DNA from: an uncultured Pelagibacteraceae bacterium
GTDB taxonomy: Bacteria > Pseudomonadota > Alphaproteobacteria > Pelagibacterales > Pelagibacteraceae
Direction of reading: 5' to 3'
DNA length: 64,000 bases
Assembly: GCA_902523615.1 (NCBI GenBank)
Contig: CABYZW010000004.1
Location: 1 to 64,000, forward strand
Below the pieces are notes generated by a model. The model saw only the letters and a program-made list of their open reading frames with translations, was not told where the DNA came from and ran no database searches. Each line of letters opens with the position of its first letter. Positions within the stretch are counted from its first letter, which is position 1. Made by a program: the position numbers and the translations under genes. Below, one piece after another: positions 1-10,328 of the stretch.

Positions 1-1
1 A

Positions 2-1150
2 AATGAAAATATCAAAAAAGAGTCTGTAAAAAGGAACGAAAGAATAAATATAATCGAAAAAGAAATAGAAAGCTGGAAAAATTTATTAACAAATTCTGAA
101 AGAATGTTAACTGAACTAAGCGAAAGAAAAGATAAGTTAAAATTACAATTAGATAAGTTAGATAATCAACCTAAGTTACAAGCAGAAAAAAAAGGTCAAA
201 TTTCTGAAGGGCTAAGAATCTCCGAGGAAGAAAAAATAGAGAATGACTTAATTATTAATTCAACCGATCAAAAAATAGAAACTTTAAGGTCTCAATTAAA
301 TGAAATTCAAGAACAATCGATACAAATCAGAGAAAGAAAAGCTAGTTCTGCTGCAACTGTTGATGGACTAAAAAAAAGAAAAAATGATTTGATAGATAGA
401 ATTAGTTCAGAATTGAATTTGACAGAAGAAAATATTTTAGAAAATTCAAACCTTTTTGGAAAAGAAGAACTTCCAGATGCGGTTGATCAAGAAGATTTAA
501 TGGATAAAAAAAAACAAGAAAGAGAGAAATTGGGTTCAGTTAATTTAAAAGCTGATGAAGAAACAAATAAATATGAGGCTGAAATTAAAAAAATGGAACA
601 AGATCGAATTGATTTGGTCACTGCAATTGTAAAATTAAAAGAAAGCATTGATAAACTTAATCAAAAAGGTAGGGAAAGACTAATTGAGGCTTTTGATAAA
701 GTTAATAGAAAATTTAATGAAGTATATACAAAACTATTTAATGGAGGTAGCGCAAAATTAGAATTAGTTGACTCTGATGATCCACTTGAAGCGGGTTTGG
801 AAATGTTAGTAAGCCCACCAGGAAAAAGACTTCAATCTATTACTTTGTTATCTGGTGGTGAACAAGCATTAACAGCACTGTCATTAATCTTTGCAGTTTT
901 CTTAACAAACCCTTCACCAATATGTGTGCTCGACGAAGTAGATGCACCATTAGACGATGCAAATGTCACAAGATTCTGTAGCTTGCTTGGGGAACTTATA
1001 AAGATCACTAACACTAAATTTATAATCGTCACTCATCATGCTCTAACAATGTCTAAAATGAATAGGCTATATGGTGTTACTATGCCTGAAAAAGGTATTA
1101 GCCAATTAGTTGCTGTTGATTTACAAAAAGCGGAAAGTATGGTTGCTTAA
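2..1150 (+). CDS. smc: Chromosome segregation protein SMC, C-terminal part (5' end outside window)
   Basis: Frame is open from base 2. Coiled coil is followed by the ABC signature LLSGGEQALTALSLIFA and Walker B/D-loop CVLDEVDAPLDDANV. Confidence 0.93.
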   Translation, partial: NENIKKESVKRNERINIIEKEIESWKNLLTNSERMLTELSERKDKLKLQLDKLDNQPKLQAEKKGQISEGLRISEEEKIENDLIINSTDQKIETLRSQLNEIQEQSIQIRERKASSAATVDGLKKRKNDLIDRISSELNLTEENILENSNLFGKEELPDAVDQEDLMDKKKQEREKLGSVNLKADEETNKYEAEIKKMEQDRIDLVTAIVKLKESIDKLNQKGRERLIEAFDKVNRKFNEVYTKLFNGGSAKLELVDSDDPLEAGLEMLVSPPGKRLQSITLLSGGEQALTALSLIFAVFLTNPSPICVLDEVDAPLDDANVTRFCSLLGELIKITNTKFIIVTHHALTMSKMNRLYGVTMPEKGISQLVAVDLQKAESMVA

Positions 1151-1158
1151 ATAAATAA

Positions 1159-1434
1159 ATGTCAAAAGATCAATTCAAAACTCGCTTAGAGATTGCAAAG
1201 AAGAGGTTTTCAAAAAGAAACCTAGATAACAAAAAACACAATCCATCCCCAATTGGCACCGCTTTTAAACTCAGCACTGAGTTAGTCTCTGCTGTCGCTG
1301 TAGGGACAATTATTGGGTTTATTTTAGATAAGACCTTTGGTACTAAACCATTGTTAATTTTAATTTTTTTTTTTGTAGGTGTAATTGCAGGAATAACTAA
1401 TGTAATAAGATCTGCAAAGAATATGCAAAAATAG
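1159..1434 (+). CDS. AtpI/AtpZ-like F0F1 ATP synthase accessory subunit
   Basis: Two-TM small protein (VGTIIGFILDKTFGTKP...) directly upstream of atpB. Confidence 0.8.
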   Translation: MSKDQFKTRLEIAKKRFSKRNLDNKKHNPSPIGTAFKLSTELVSAVAVGTIIGFILDKTFGTKPLLILIFFFVGVIAGITNVIRSAKNMQK

Positions 1435-1444
1435 ATGTAAACTT

Positions 1445-2179
1445 ATGGCAGCAAATCCAATGACACAATTCGAAGTTTACAGAATTGGTCCTGAAATTAA
1501 AATAGGTGCTTTTGATATTTCATTTACTAACGCAAGTTTGTTTATGGTTGTTAGCTCGTTGGCAATTTTAATTATTTTTAATTTAGGATCCAAAAAAAAT
1601 TATATGTTTCCTAATAAAATTCAACTTTTAGCTGAACTCAGCTTTACTTTTGTTTCCAAAATGATTAATGATACAGCAGGTTCAAAAGCAAAACCATATT
1701 TTTCATTTATTTTTTCTTTATTTATGTTTGTGCTTTTCTGTAATATGTTTGGGATGATCCCGTATACTTTCACTGTTACAAGTCACATAATAGTAACTTT
1801 TGTATTAGCCTCATTTATATTCATTGGAGTAACAATTATTGGATTTATCAAGCATGGTTTTGGTTATCTCAAATTATTTGTACCTAGTGGAGTTCCAATA
1901 GTGCTGCTTCCTTTAATAGTAGTTATTGAAATAATATCCTATTTAAGTAGACCAATAAGTTTATCTGTTAGATTATTTGCTAATATGATGGCAGGACATA
2001 CTATGATGAAAGTTTTCGGAGGCTTTGTAGTAAGCCTTGGAATTGTCGGTGGATGGCTTCCACTGAGTTTTTCGGTTGCTTTAACTGGTTTGGAGATCTT
2101 AGTTGCTTTTCTTCAAGCATATGTTTTTGCAATCTTAACATGTATCTATTTAAATGATGCATTAAACTTACACCATTAA
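1445..2179 (+). CDS. atpB: F0F1 ATP synthase subunit a
   Basis: Subunit a motifs (SLSVRLFANMMAGHTMMKV) in an atp operon. Confidence 0.96.
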   Translation: MAANPMTQFEVYRIGPEIKIGAFDISFTNASLFMVVSSLAILIIFNLGSKKNYMFPNKIQLLAELSFTFVSKMINDTAGSKAKPYFSFIFSLFMFVLFCNMFGMIPYTFTVTSHIIVTFVLASFIFIGVTIIGFIKHGFGYLKLFVPSGVPIVLLPLIVVIEIISYLSRPISLSVRLFANMMAGHTMMKVFGGFVVSLGIVGGWLPLSFSVALTGLEILVAFLQAYVFAILTCIYLNDALNLHH

Positions 2180-2196
2180 ACAATAAGGAGGACATA

Positions 2197-2424
2197 ATGG
2201 AATTAGAAGCAGCAAAAATGATCGGAGCAGGTTTAGCAGCCATAGCTTTAGCTGGTGCTGGTGTTGGCATTGGAATAATTTTTGGAAATTATTTATCTGG
2301 TGCAATGAGAAATCCATCAGCAGCACAAAAACAATTTCCTAATTTACTTCTGGGTTTCGCTTTAGCGGAAGCTACAGGGTTATTTGGTTTAGTAGTTGCG
2401 TTAATCATTCTATTTGCATTTTAA
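2197..2424 (+). CDS. atpE: F0F1 ATP synthase subunit c
   Basis: 75-aa two-TM hairpin, GAGVGIGIIFGNYLSGAMRNPSA, essential acidic residue in LAEATGLF; AGGAGG upstream. Confidence 0.96.
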   Translation: MELEAAKMIGAGLAAIALAGAGVGIGIIFGNYLSGAMRNPSAAQKQFPNLLLGFALAEATGLFGLVVALIILFAF

Positions 2425-2429
2425 ACTTA

Positions 2430-3017
2430 ATGATTAAAAAAATTTTTTTTCAGTCGATTTTTCTTAATTTCTTTTTTATAGAAGTTTTTGCTGCTGAAAG
2501 TGAGGGAATGCCTCAATTAAATCCTGAATTTTGGATTTCACAAATATTCTGGCTTTCACTTACTTTTGGAATTCTTTATATAGTTTTATCGAAACTTATA
2601 TTGCCTAAAATAAGTGCTAATTTGGAGTTGAGAAAATCTCAAATACAAGAAAACATTGAGGCTGCAGAAAGACTGAGAGAAAACAGTGAAATTAAGTTAA
2701 AAGAGTATGACAGTATTATTTTAGACAGCAAGTCAAAAGCAAAGAACATTTTTAAAGATGCAAGGGAAAAGGTACTAAAAGATATTAATTTTAAAAAAGA
2801 AACTTTAGATAAACAAATTAATGAGGAAATTCAAAAAGCTGAGAAAGAAATTGAAATCCTTCATACAGGTGCTAGAGATAAAATTAACAAAATTGCGATT
2901 GAAACATCCTCACAGTTACTGAAAAAACTAATAGGCGCAGATGTAAATCATAGTAGTATTTCTGCAATAGTAAATGATTTATCCAAAAAGAATGGAGATA
3001 AATATTATGGTAATTGA
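2430..3017 (+). CDS. F0F1 ATP synthase subunit b'
   Basis: N-terminal TM plus long charged helix; operon position after atpE. Confidence 0.88.
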   Translation: MIKKIFFQSIFLNFFFIEVFAAESEGMPQLNPEFWISQIFWLSLTFGILYIVLSKLILPKISANLELRKSQIQENIEAAERLRENSEIKLKEYDSIILDSKSKAKNIFKDAREKVLKDINFKKETLDKQINEEIQKAEKEIEILHTGARDKINKIAIETSSQLLKKLIGADVNHSSISAIVNDLSKKNGDKYYGN

Positions 3018-3507
3018 CTCTACATTCTGGGTTGCAGTTTCATTTATTATTTTTTTTGGAGGTTTAATATATTTAAAAGTTCCACAGAAAATAAATGAGA
3101 TACTCAATAAATTAATTTCTGATATTAAAAATGAGATTGATGAAAGTGAAAAACTTAGAACTGAAGCTAAAATACTTTTAGATAAAGCTCAAAAAAAATT
3201 AGCTACTGCCGAAACAGCAAGTAAAGAAATATTAGACCAAGCTAAAAAGGATAGTGATAAGTTGATTATAGATTTAAATGACAAATTTCATAAAAATTCT
3301 GAGCTCAAAAAAAACCTCGCAGAAAATAAAATAATTCAGATGAAAGAGGCCGCTATTAAAGAAATTAAGGATACTTCAATTAAAATTGCTGTTGATTCAG
3401 TTAAAAAAATTATCAATACTTCAGTTGATAAATCTAAGTTAGACACATTATTTCAAAAAAATTTAGAAGAAACTAAAGAAGAATTAAAAAAAATTAATTC
3501 ACAATAA
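3007..3507 (+). CDS. atpF: F0F1 ATP synthase subunit b
   Basis: N-terminal TM plus amphipathic helix. Start taken at ATG 3007 (overlaps the upstream stop) rather than the ORF-track start at 2974. Confidence 0.88.
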   Translation: MVIDSTFWVAVSFIIFFGGLIYLKVPQKINEILNKLISDIKNEIDESEKLRTEAKILLDKAQKKLATAETASKEILDQAKKDSDKLIIDLNDKFHKNSELKKNLAENKIIQMKEAAIKEIKDTSIKIAVDSVKKIINTSVDKSKLDTLFQKNLEETKEELKKINSQ

Positions 3508-3543
3508 CCTTACAATTTTTTTAAAAAACTATAAATTATAACC

Positions 3544-5004
3544 ATGAATTCTGTTGTAATAGGTTCCGGGTTTGGTGGTATAGCTGCTGCACTTCGTCTA
3601 AAAGCTAAAGGTCACAATGTTACTTTAATTGAAAAACATCCTGACCTTGGAGGAAGAGCAAGGGTGTTCAAAAGAAATGGATTTACCTATGATGGAGGCC
3701 CAACAGTTATTACAGCACCATACTTAATAAATGAATTATTTGAATTATTTAAAAAAGATCCAAAAAATTATATTAAACTATCTCCACTCAAGGTTTGGTA
3801 TCAATTTGTTTTTGAGGATAATTCTAAATTTAACTATTCAGGTAATGAAAAAGAGATGAAAAATCAAATCGCAGCAATGAGTAAAGATGATGTTATAGGT
3901 TATGAGAAATTAGTAAACTTTACGAAAAAAATTTTTGACAAAGGGTTTACAGAATTAGCTGATGTTCCATTTGATAAACCTTTAGTTATGATGCGACAAC
4001 TACCAGCTTTATTAAAACTTAAAAGTTATAAATCAGTTTATTCGTTGGTTTCGTCTTATATAAAAAATGAAAAATTAAGAAGAATGTTGAGTATGCATCC
4101 ACTTTTAGTCGGAGGAAATCCTTTTACTACAACCTCTATCTATGGACTTATCTTATATTTAGAAAAAAAATGGGGTATCTATTATTCAATGGGTGGAACG
4201 GGAAATATTATAAAAGGTTTTGAAAAGTTAATGAATGAAGTTGGTATAAAAATAATTAAAGGTCATGAAGTTAAAAAAATTATTTCAAATGGGAATAAAA
4301 TAACTGGTATTCAATTAGATAATCAAAATTATATTGAAACTAATAATGTTATTTGTAATGCAGACCCACCTGCTGTTTATGAAAAAATGTTAAATGGAAA
4401 TTCAAATAATTCAATCATGTTTAATTGGAAAAAAAATAGAATGGAATATTCTATGGGATTATTTGTATATTATTTTGGAACAAAAAAAAAGTATGAAAAT
4501 ATAGAACACCATACTATTAAGTTTGGAAACAAGTACAAAGAGCATCTTGATGACATATTCAATAATAAAAAATTAAATAATGATATTAGTTACTATCTTC
4601 ATAGACCTTCCGCTACAGACAAATCTATGGCACCAGAAGGCCAAGATTGTTTTTATGTTCTTGTTCCAGTGCCTAACAATCAATCAAAAATTGATTGGTC
4701 TATTGAAGGTGGAAAAATGAAAGATTTGGTAATTGATAAAATGGAAAAAGATTTAATGCCAAATCTTAGAGAAAATATTATTGAAGATTTTTATTTAACA
4801 CCAGATTACTTTGAAAAAGATTTAAATACAAAATATGGTTCTGGTTTTTCAATCCAGCCAAAATTTTCTCAATCAGCTTATTTTAGATTTCATAATAAGT
4901 CAGAGATATTTGATGGACTTTATTTTGTAGGAGCAGGTACTCATCCAGGGGCAGGTGTACCTGGGGTACTTTCTTCAGCAAAAGTATTAGATAAAATTGT
5001 ATAA
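3544..5004 (+). CDS. crtI: Phytoene desaturase
   Basis: FAD Rossmann VVIGSGFGGIAAALRLKAKGHNVTLIEK and C-terminal YFVGAGTHPGAGVPGVLSSAK typical of CrtI. Confidence 0.94.
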   Translation: MNSVVIGSGFGGIAAALRLKAKGHNVTLIEKHPDLGGRARVFKRNGFTYDGGPTVITAPYLINELFELFKKDPKNYIKLSPLKVWYQFVFEDNSKFNYSGNEKEMKNQIAAMSKDDVIGYEKLVNFTKKIFDKGFTELADVPFDKPLVMMRQLPALLKLKSYKSVYSLVSSYIKNEKLRRMLSMHPLLVGGNPFTTTSIYGLILYLEKKWGIYYSMGGTGNIIKGFEKLMNEVGIKIIKGHEVKKIISNGNKITGIQLDNQNYIETNNVICNADPPAVYEKMLNGNSNNSIMFNWKKNRMEYSMGLFVYYFGTKKKYENIEHHTIKFGNKYKEHLDDIFNNKKLNNDISYYLHRPSATDKSMAPEGQDCFYVLVPVPNNQSKIDWSIEGGKMKDLVIDKMEKDLMPNLRENIIEDFYLTPDYFEKDLNTKYGSGFSIQPKFSQSAYFRFHNKSEIFDGLYFVGAGTHPGAGVPGVLSSAKVLDKIV

Positions 5005-5855
5005 TGTCTGATAAAAGTTACTTATCTGTCTACGCTAAATCATTCAATTGGGCTGGTTTTTTTTTGCCCAAAAAAACGTTAAAAAAATGTTCTGTTTTAT
5101 ATGATTTTTGTAGAGTTGCAGACAACATTGCAGATGATAACGATAAAATAGAAAATAAAAAAAAAAAATTTAATCATTTTGAAAATAATTTTAATCAAAA
5201 AAACTTTGATGATCCTATTATCAAAAATATGTGGGATCTTATTGAAGAATTCAATATATCCTTGAAAATTGTTCAAGATTTACTGATGGGAATAAAATCA
5301 GATATTAAAGATAAGGTTAAATTAGATACAAAGAAAGATCTGTTAGTTTACTCATACAGAGTGGCTGGAACCGTTGGATTGATGATGGCAAAAATTTTCA
5401 AAGTTAATAAAAAAAGTTCTCTTAAATCAGCAATCGATCTAGGAATTGCGATGCAGCTTACTAATATATCGAGAGATGTAATTGAAGATTCTAAAAATAA
5501 TCGTTTTTATATAAATGAAAATTTTGAGGAAATTTTATCTACTATCAATCTTGCTGAAACTTTTTATGAAAATTCATTTTATTCGATTAAGGATATACCT
5601 ATTAGTTTACGTTTTTCTATTCTGGTAGCTAGAAGAGTTTACAGAAAAATAGGACATAAGATAACAAATAAAAAAAATCTAGAAAATTATCTAAATTCAG
5701 GAAAGATATATGTATCGAACGTTGAAAAAATTATAGAGACTTTTCTATCAATTTTTGACTTAATTAGACTATCGTTTAGTCATAAATTAGATAATGAAAT
5801 ACAACATAATCATAATTTAATAAATGAGGAAATAGATTTAAATGAAAGAATTTGA
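5004..5855 (+). CDS. crtB: Phytoene synthase
   Basis: Squalene/phytoene synthase motifs YDFCRVADNIADD and QLTNISRDVIED; stop/start overlap with crtI. Confidence 0.93.
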   Translation: MSDKSYLSVYAKSFNWAGFFLPKKTLKKCSVLYDFCRVADNIADDNDKIENKKKKFNHFENNFNQKNFDDPIIKNMWDLIEEFNISLKIVQDLLMGIKSDIKDKVKLDTKKDLLVYSYRVAGTVGLMMAKIFKVNKKSSLKSAIDLGIAMQLTNISRDVIEDSKNNRFYINENFEEILSTINLAETFYENSFYSIKDIPISLRFSILVARRVYRKIGHKITNKKNLENYLNSGKIYVSNVEKIIETFLSIFDLIRLSFSHKLDNEIQHNHNLINEEIDLNERI

Positions 5856-6909
5856 TTATATTATTGTTGGTGGTGGTTGTGCAGGATTATCACTTGCTTA
5901 TGAACTTGAGATTAATGAAAAATTAAAAAATAAAACTTTAGCTATTATTGAACCAAGAGCAAAATATAAAAGAGACAAAACTTGGTCTTTTTGGAAAGTA
6001 GCAGCACACAATTTTGATGATTGTGTTAAAAAAAATTGGGAAAATTTTTCAATTAACATACCAAAAAAAACTAAACATTTAGAATGTAAAATTTATCCAT
6101 ACCAAAGTATTGATAGTGGACTATTCTACGAAAAAATTAACAGAAAATTAAAAGAAAATAATAATATTTCTTTTTTTAAAGATATGAGCGAAATTAATTC
6201 AAAGAATTCTTTTGTTTTTAATAGTGTTCCAGCAATCGAAAAAAAACATCATAACCTTTGGCAGCATTTTTGTGGAGTAGAAGTTGAAACTAAAAATGAT
6301 TTCTTTGACGATGAAATTTTTAATCTTATGGATTTTGATTGTGATCAAAGAGAAAGTGTGCATTTTTTTTATACTCTACCCTATTCAAAGACTACGGCTT
6401 TAATTGAAACTACATGGTTATCGAAAATGAATGACGACTCTCAAAAAGACTACGACACACAAATTAAAGATTATATTGAAAATCATCTAAATTTAAAAGA
6501 TTACAAAATAATTTATAAAGAAGAAGGTGCAATACCTCTTTTCTACCCAATAAATGAAAAAGTTAGAAACAAAATAAATATTGGAACTGCTGGAGGTATG
6601 ACGAGATTAAGTACAGGTTACACTTTTCTAAATATTCAAGAACACAGTAGATATATAAGAGAGAATATCGAAAATATTGCACATGCTAAAAAATATAAAA
6701 TTGGTAATAAGTATCAATTTTTAGATGATATATTTCTTAGAGTCCTTGAAAAACACCCAGAAAAAATGCCTAAAATATTTTTTAAAATGTTTAAGGCCTC
6801 TCCAAAGACTGTTATAAAATTTTTGTCTAATAAAAGTAATTTTTTTGAAGATTTATCTATTATTTTTAGAATGCCAAAATTGACTTTTATTAAGGCTTTA
6901 TTTTATTGA
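5842..6909 (+). CDS. crtY: Lycopene beta-cyclase
   Basis: DYIIVGGGCAGLSLAYEL N-terminus, KTWSFW motif, GTAGGMTRLSTGYTF region. Confidence 0.93.
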   Translation: MKEFDYIIVGGGCAGLSLAYELEINEKLKNKTLAIIEPRAKYKRDKTWSFWKVAAHNFDDCVKKNWENFSINIPKKTKHLECKIYPYQSIDSGLFYEKINRKLKENNNISFFKDMSEINSKNSFVFNSVPAIEKKHHNLWQHFCGVEVETKNDFFDDEIFNLMDFDCDQRESVHFFYTLPYSKTTALIETTWLSKMNDDSQKDYDTQIKDYIENHLNLKDYKIIYKEEGAIPLFYPINEKVRNKINIGTAGGMTRLSTGYTFLNIQEHSRYIRENIENIAHAKKYKIGNKYQFLDDIFLRVLEKHPEKMPKIFFKMFKASPKTVIKFLSNKSNFFEDLSIIFRMPKLTFIKALFY

Positions 6910-6921
6910 TTTAATTAAAAA

Positions 6922-7857
6922 ATGGAAAACCAATTAAAAAAAATAAATTTTAATCATTCTTTCATTTTTTTTTTATTTTGTAATTTTTTTTCTTTAACAA
7001 TTTTAAAATTTGAGAATTTAGTATTTTCACCATTATTTTGTTTACTTTTAATTTTAACTATTGGGGTCTCTCATGGTTCACTTGATCATATAAAAGGAAA
7101 AAAACTTCTGAAAATTTTTGAAATAAGAAGTATATATGTTTTTTATTTGGTATATATTTTTGTTGCTTCAACTGTAATAGTTTTATGGACAATCATGCCA
7201 TCAGTTTCATTAACAATTTTTCTAATAGTTGCTTCATTTCACTTTGGCAAAGAAGATACTCAGTTTTTAATAGCTAAAAATTCATATAACAACCAATTAT
7301 TGTTTTTCTTGAAAGGTTTTCTCGTAATTTTAGCACCTATGTTTTTTCATTTTGAAGAAACAATATCCATATTCAAATTATTACTTGTTGATAACGAGTC
7401 TTTTTATAAAACTTTAAATTTTATTGAAATGAATAACCTTATACTTTTTGGTATTATTTTAAGTACATTATCCAGTATTCTATTATTTACCAAAGAATTT
7501 GAATTAAAAAAGTTTACTATTTTTTTTGATTATTTTTCAATTTTAATTATAAATTATTATTTGTCACCCCTGATAGCTTTTACACTTTATTTTTGTTTTT
7601 TACATTCTATTAGACACGGTATTACTTTAATGCATGAGTTAGATAAGAAGGATTTAAAGAATGGGCTAAAAATTTTCATAAAAAAAGCTCTACCTCTGAC
7701 CATTCTTACCGCTATCTTTTGTTTACTTGGGCTTTATTTATTAAATAATGCATACAATTTCGATAGTTCAATTCTAAAAGTTATATTTATAGGTTTGGCG
7801 TCTTTAACCTTTCCACATATATTGCTCGAATATTTAATAGAAAAAAATGAAAAATAA
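6922..7857 (+). CDS. blh: Brp/Blh family beta-carotene 15,15'-dioxygenase (retinal synthesis)
   Basis: Polytopic membrane protein with GVSHGSLDHIKGK, ASFHFGKEDTQF and LHSIRHG histidine motifs; follows crtY. Confidence 0.9.
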   Translation: MENQLKKINFNHSFIFFLFCNFFSLTILKFENLVFSPLFCLLLILTIGVSHGSLDHIKGKKLLKIFEIRSIYVFYLVYIFVASTVIVLWTIMPSVSLTIFLIVASFHFGKEDTQFLIAKNSYNNQLLFFLKGFLVILAPMFFHFEETISIFKLLLVDNESFYKTLNFIEMNNLILFGIILSTLSSILLFTKEFELKKFTIFFDYFSILIINYYLSPLIAFTLYFCFLHSIRHGITLMHELDKKDLKNGLKIFIKKALPLTILTAIFCLLGLYLLNNAYNFDSSILKVIFIGLASLTFPHILLEYLIEKNEK

Positions 7858-8791
7858 AGAATTAAAAATATTATTGTCTGCTCCTAGAGGTTTTTGTGCT
7901 GGTGTAGAAAGAGCTATAGAGATTGTTGAAAAATCAATTCAGAAATATGGTGCCCCCGTATATGTTCGTCACGAAATAGTACATAATAAATATGTAGTGG
8001 ATGACTTAAAAAACAAAGGCGCTATATTTGTAGAGGAACTAGAGGAAATAAAAGATAGATCTAGGCCAGTAATATTTTCAGCACACGGTGTCCCAAAAAA
8101 AATACCACAGGACGCTGAAAACTACAACATGACTTATGTTGATGCTACGTGCCCTTTAGTATCTAAAGTACACAGAGAAGCTGAAAATCTAAATAAAGCT
8201 GGATATCATTTAATTTTAATAGGACATCAAAATCACCCTGAAGTAATTGGTACTATGGGGCAATTACCTAAAGGATCAATTGATCTTATTCAAAACGAAG
8301 ATGAAGCCAAAAAATATAAAATACAAAATAACAAAAAAATTTCTTATGTTACACAAACAACATTATCAGTTGATGATACAAAAGATATAATCCAAATATT
8401 AAAAGATAAATTTCCAAATATAAAAGAACCTTTGAAAGAGGATATTTGTTATGCCACTACAAACAGGCAAATGGCAGTTAAAAATATTGCAAAAAAATGC
8501 GACTTATTTTTTGTGATAGGTAGTAGAAATTCATCTAATTCAGTTAGATTGGTGGAGGTAGCAAAAAAATCCGGCTGCTCTAATTCAATATTAATTCATT
8601 CACAAAGTGAAATCCCATTTGATTTAATCAAAAGCGCTAATACAATTGGTGTTTCCTCTGGAGCTTCTGCTCCTGAGATTCTAGTTGAAAATTTTATCAA
8701 TGAGCTAAAAAATAGATTTACAGTTAGTATAGATGAGGTAGAAATTATTAAGGAAAACGTTGTTTTCAAGGCTCCAAAAAAATTAAATTAA
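7847..8791 (+). CDS. ispH: 4-hydroxy-3-methylbut-2-enyl diphosphate reductase
   Basis: PRGFCAGVERAIEIVE, DATCPLVSKVH, GHQNHPEVIGT motifs. Confidence 0.96.
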   Translation: MKNKELKILLSAPRGFCAGVERAIEIVEKSIQKYGAPVYVRHEIVHNKYVVDDLKNKGAIFVEELEEIKDRSRPVIFSAHGVPKKIPQDAENYNMTYVDATCPLVSKVHREAENLNKAGYHLILIGHQNHPEVIGTMGQLPKGSIDLIQNEDEAKKYKIQNNKKISYVTQTTLSVDDTKDIIQILKDKFPNIKEPLKEDICYATTNRQMAVKNIAKKCDLFFVIGSRNSSNSVRLVEVAKKSGCSNSILIHSQSEIPFDLIKSANTIGVSSGASAPEILVENFINELKNRFTVSIDEVEIIKENVVFKAPKKLN

Positions 8792-8792
8792 A

Positions 8793-9758
8793 ATGGCTGT
8801 TTACACAAAAATAAATAAAAAAGATATTTCTTATATCAATAAAAAATTTGAAATAGATAAAATTACAAGTTTTAAAGGTATTAAACAAGGGATTGAAAAT
8901 ACTAATTATTTATTAAGATCAAAAAATAAAAAATTTATACTTACAATTTTTGAAAAAAGAGTCTCTCAAAATGAAATACCTTTTTTTATGAAGTTAATGG
9001 ATCAATTAAATAATTCAAAAATAAATTGCCCAAAACCTCAAAAAAATAGAAACGGAAACTACCTAGTCAGAATAAAAAAAAAGTCAGCTTGTATTGTTTC
9101 CTTTTTAGAGGGAAAAGATAAAAAGTTACTTAATTTAAAAAATTGTCACGAAATAGGCAAAATGATCGCTGGAATGCATTTATCAACAAAAAAAATAAAT
9201 CTTTCCAGGAAAAACTCCATGAGTATTAAATACCTAAATCCGTTACTTAATAGTATTAAATTTAAATCAAAAAAATTTACTAATATAGAAAAATTTCTAA
9301 AGAGAAATTTTAAAGATATAAAAATGAAATGGCCAAAAAAATTACCTAGTGGAATAATTCATGGAGATTTATTTATAGATAATATTTTTTTTGAAAAAGA
9401 TAAATTATCAGGAATAATTGATTTTTACTTTGCTGCAAATGACTATTTTATGTATGAAATAGCTATTTGTGTTAATGCACTATGTTTTGACAAAAGAGCG
9501 TCTAAATTTTTCTTAAATAAAAAAAAGGTAAAAAATTTAATTAAAGGATATGAAAGTGTTAAAAAAGTTTCAAATGCAGAAAAAAAATCATTAAATATTT
9601 TATGTCGTGGTGCAGCAATGAGGTATTTTCTAACTAGACTTTTTGACTATTCAAATACGCCTAAAACAGCACTCATTAAAATAAAGGATCCAATAGAATA
9701 TTATCAAAAACTCTTAATACACAATAATTTAAAAACTTATAAAGATTATTTACAGTAA
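8793..9758 (+). CDS. thrB: Homoserine kinase (ThrB, APH-fold type)
   Basis: GIENTNYLL, GIIHGDLFIDNIFF, GIIDFYFAAND motifs. Confidence 0.9.
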   Translation: MAVYTKINKKDISYINKKFEIDKITSFKGIKQGIENTNYLLRSKNKKFILTIFEKRVSQNEIPFFMKLMDQLNNSKINCPKPQKNRNGNYLVRIKKKSACIVSFLEGKDKKLLNLKNCHEIGKMIAGMHLSTKKINLSRKNSMSIKYLNPLLNSIKFKSKKFTNIEKFLKRNFKDIKMKWPKKLPSGIIHGDLFIDNIFFEKDKLSGIIDFYFAANDYFMYEIAICVNALCFDKRASKFFLNKKKVKNLIKGYESVKKVSNAEKKSLNILCRGAAMRYFLTRLFDYSNTPKTALIKIKDPIEYYQKLLIHNNLKTYKDYLQ

Positions 9759-10180
9759 TGATTAAGATATACACTGATGGTTCATGTATTGGAAATCCAG
9801 GTAAAGGTGGTTGGGCAGCAATCATATTAAATGACGGAAAAAAAACAAAAATAAAAGGAAGCGAAAAAGATACTACAAATAATCAGATGGAATTATTAGC
9901 GCCTATTAAAGCTCTTAAAGAAATTCCAAAAGGTAGCGAAGTTGAAATTTTTACAGACTCTAAATATGTAAAGTCTGGGATAACAGAATGGATACAAAAT
10001 TGGAAAAAAAATGGATGGAAAACTGCAAACAAAAAAGAGGTAAGCAACAAAGAACTTTGGACAGAATTAGATCTACTAAATAATGAATTTAAAGTAAGTT
10101 GGATTTGGGTAAAAGCACACTCAACTGACAAATTAAATAATGAAGTAGATTTACTCGCTAAAGATGCCGCTAACTTATAG
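9758..10180 (+). CDS. rnhA: Ribonuclease HI
   Basis: IYTDGSCIGNPGKGGWAAI, NNQMELLA, TDSKYV, WVKAHS motifs. Confidence 0.96.
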   Translation: MIKIYTDGSCIGNPGKGGWAAIILNDGKKTKIKGSEKDTTNNQMELLAPIKALKEIPKGSEVEIFTDSKYVKSGITEWIQNWKKNGWKTANKKEVSNKELWTELDLLNNEFKVSWIWVKAHSTDKLNNEVDLLAKDAANL

Positions 10181-10328
10181 TTGAGGCACCTGAAAAAATA
10201 AGGATTCTTATTATCCTAAATTATCTAATTTAAGTGTAAAATTTTTTTTTGTAGGCCTTTATTGGTGTTATTTTTTGAATGTCTAAATATCGCATCGATT
10301 GTAAAATCTTTATTGATAATTTATATCT

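Noticed and set aside
2001-2270. Minus-strand ORF antisense to atpB/atpE
   Set aside because: Lies opposite well-conserved ATP synthase genes; composition is a shadow of them.
3544-7857. Search for a rhodopsin gene next to the retinal operon
   Set aside because: No seven-TM retinal-binding-lysine protein in the window; neighbours are ATP synthase and ispH.
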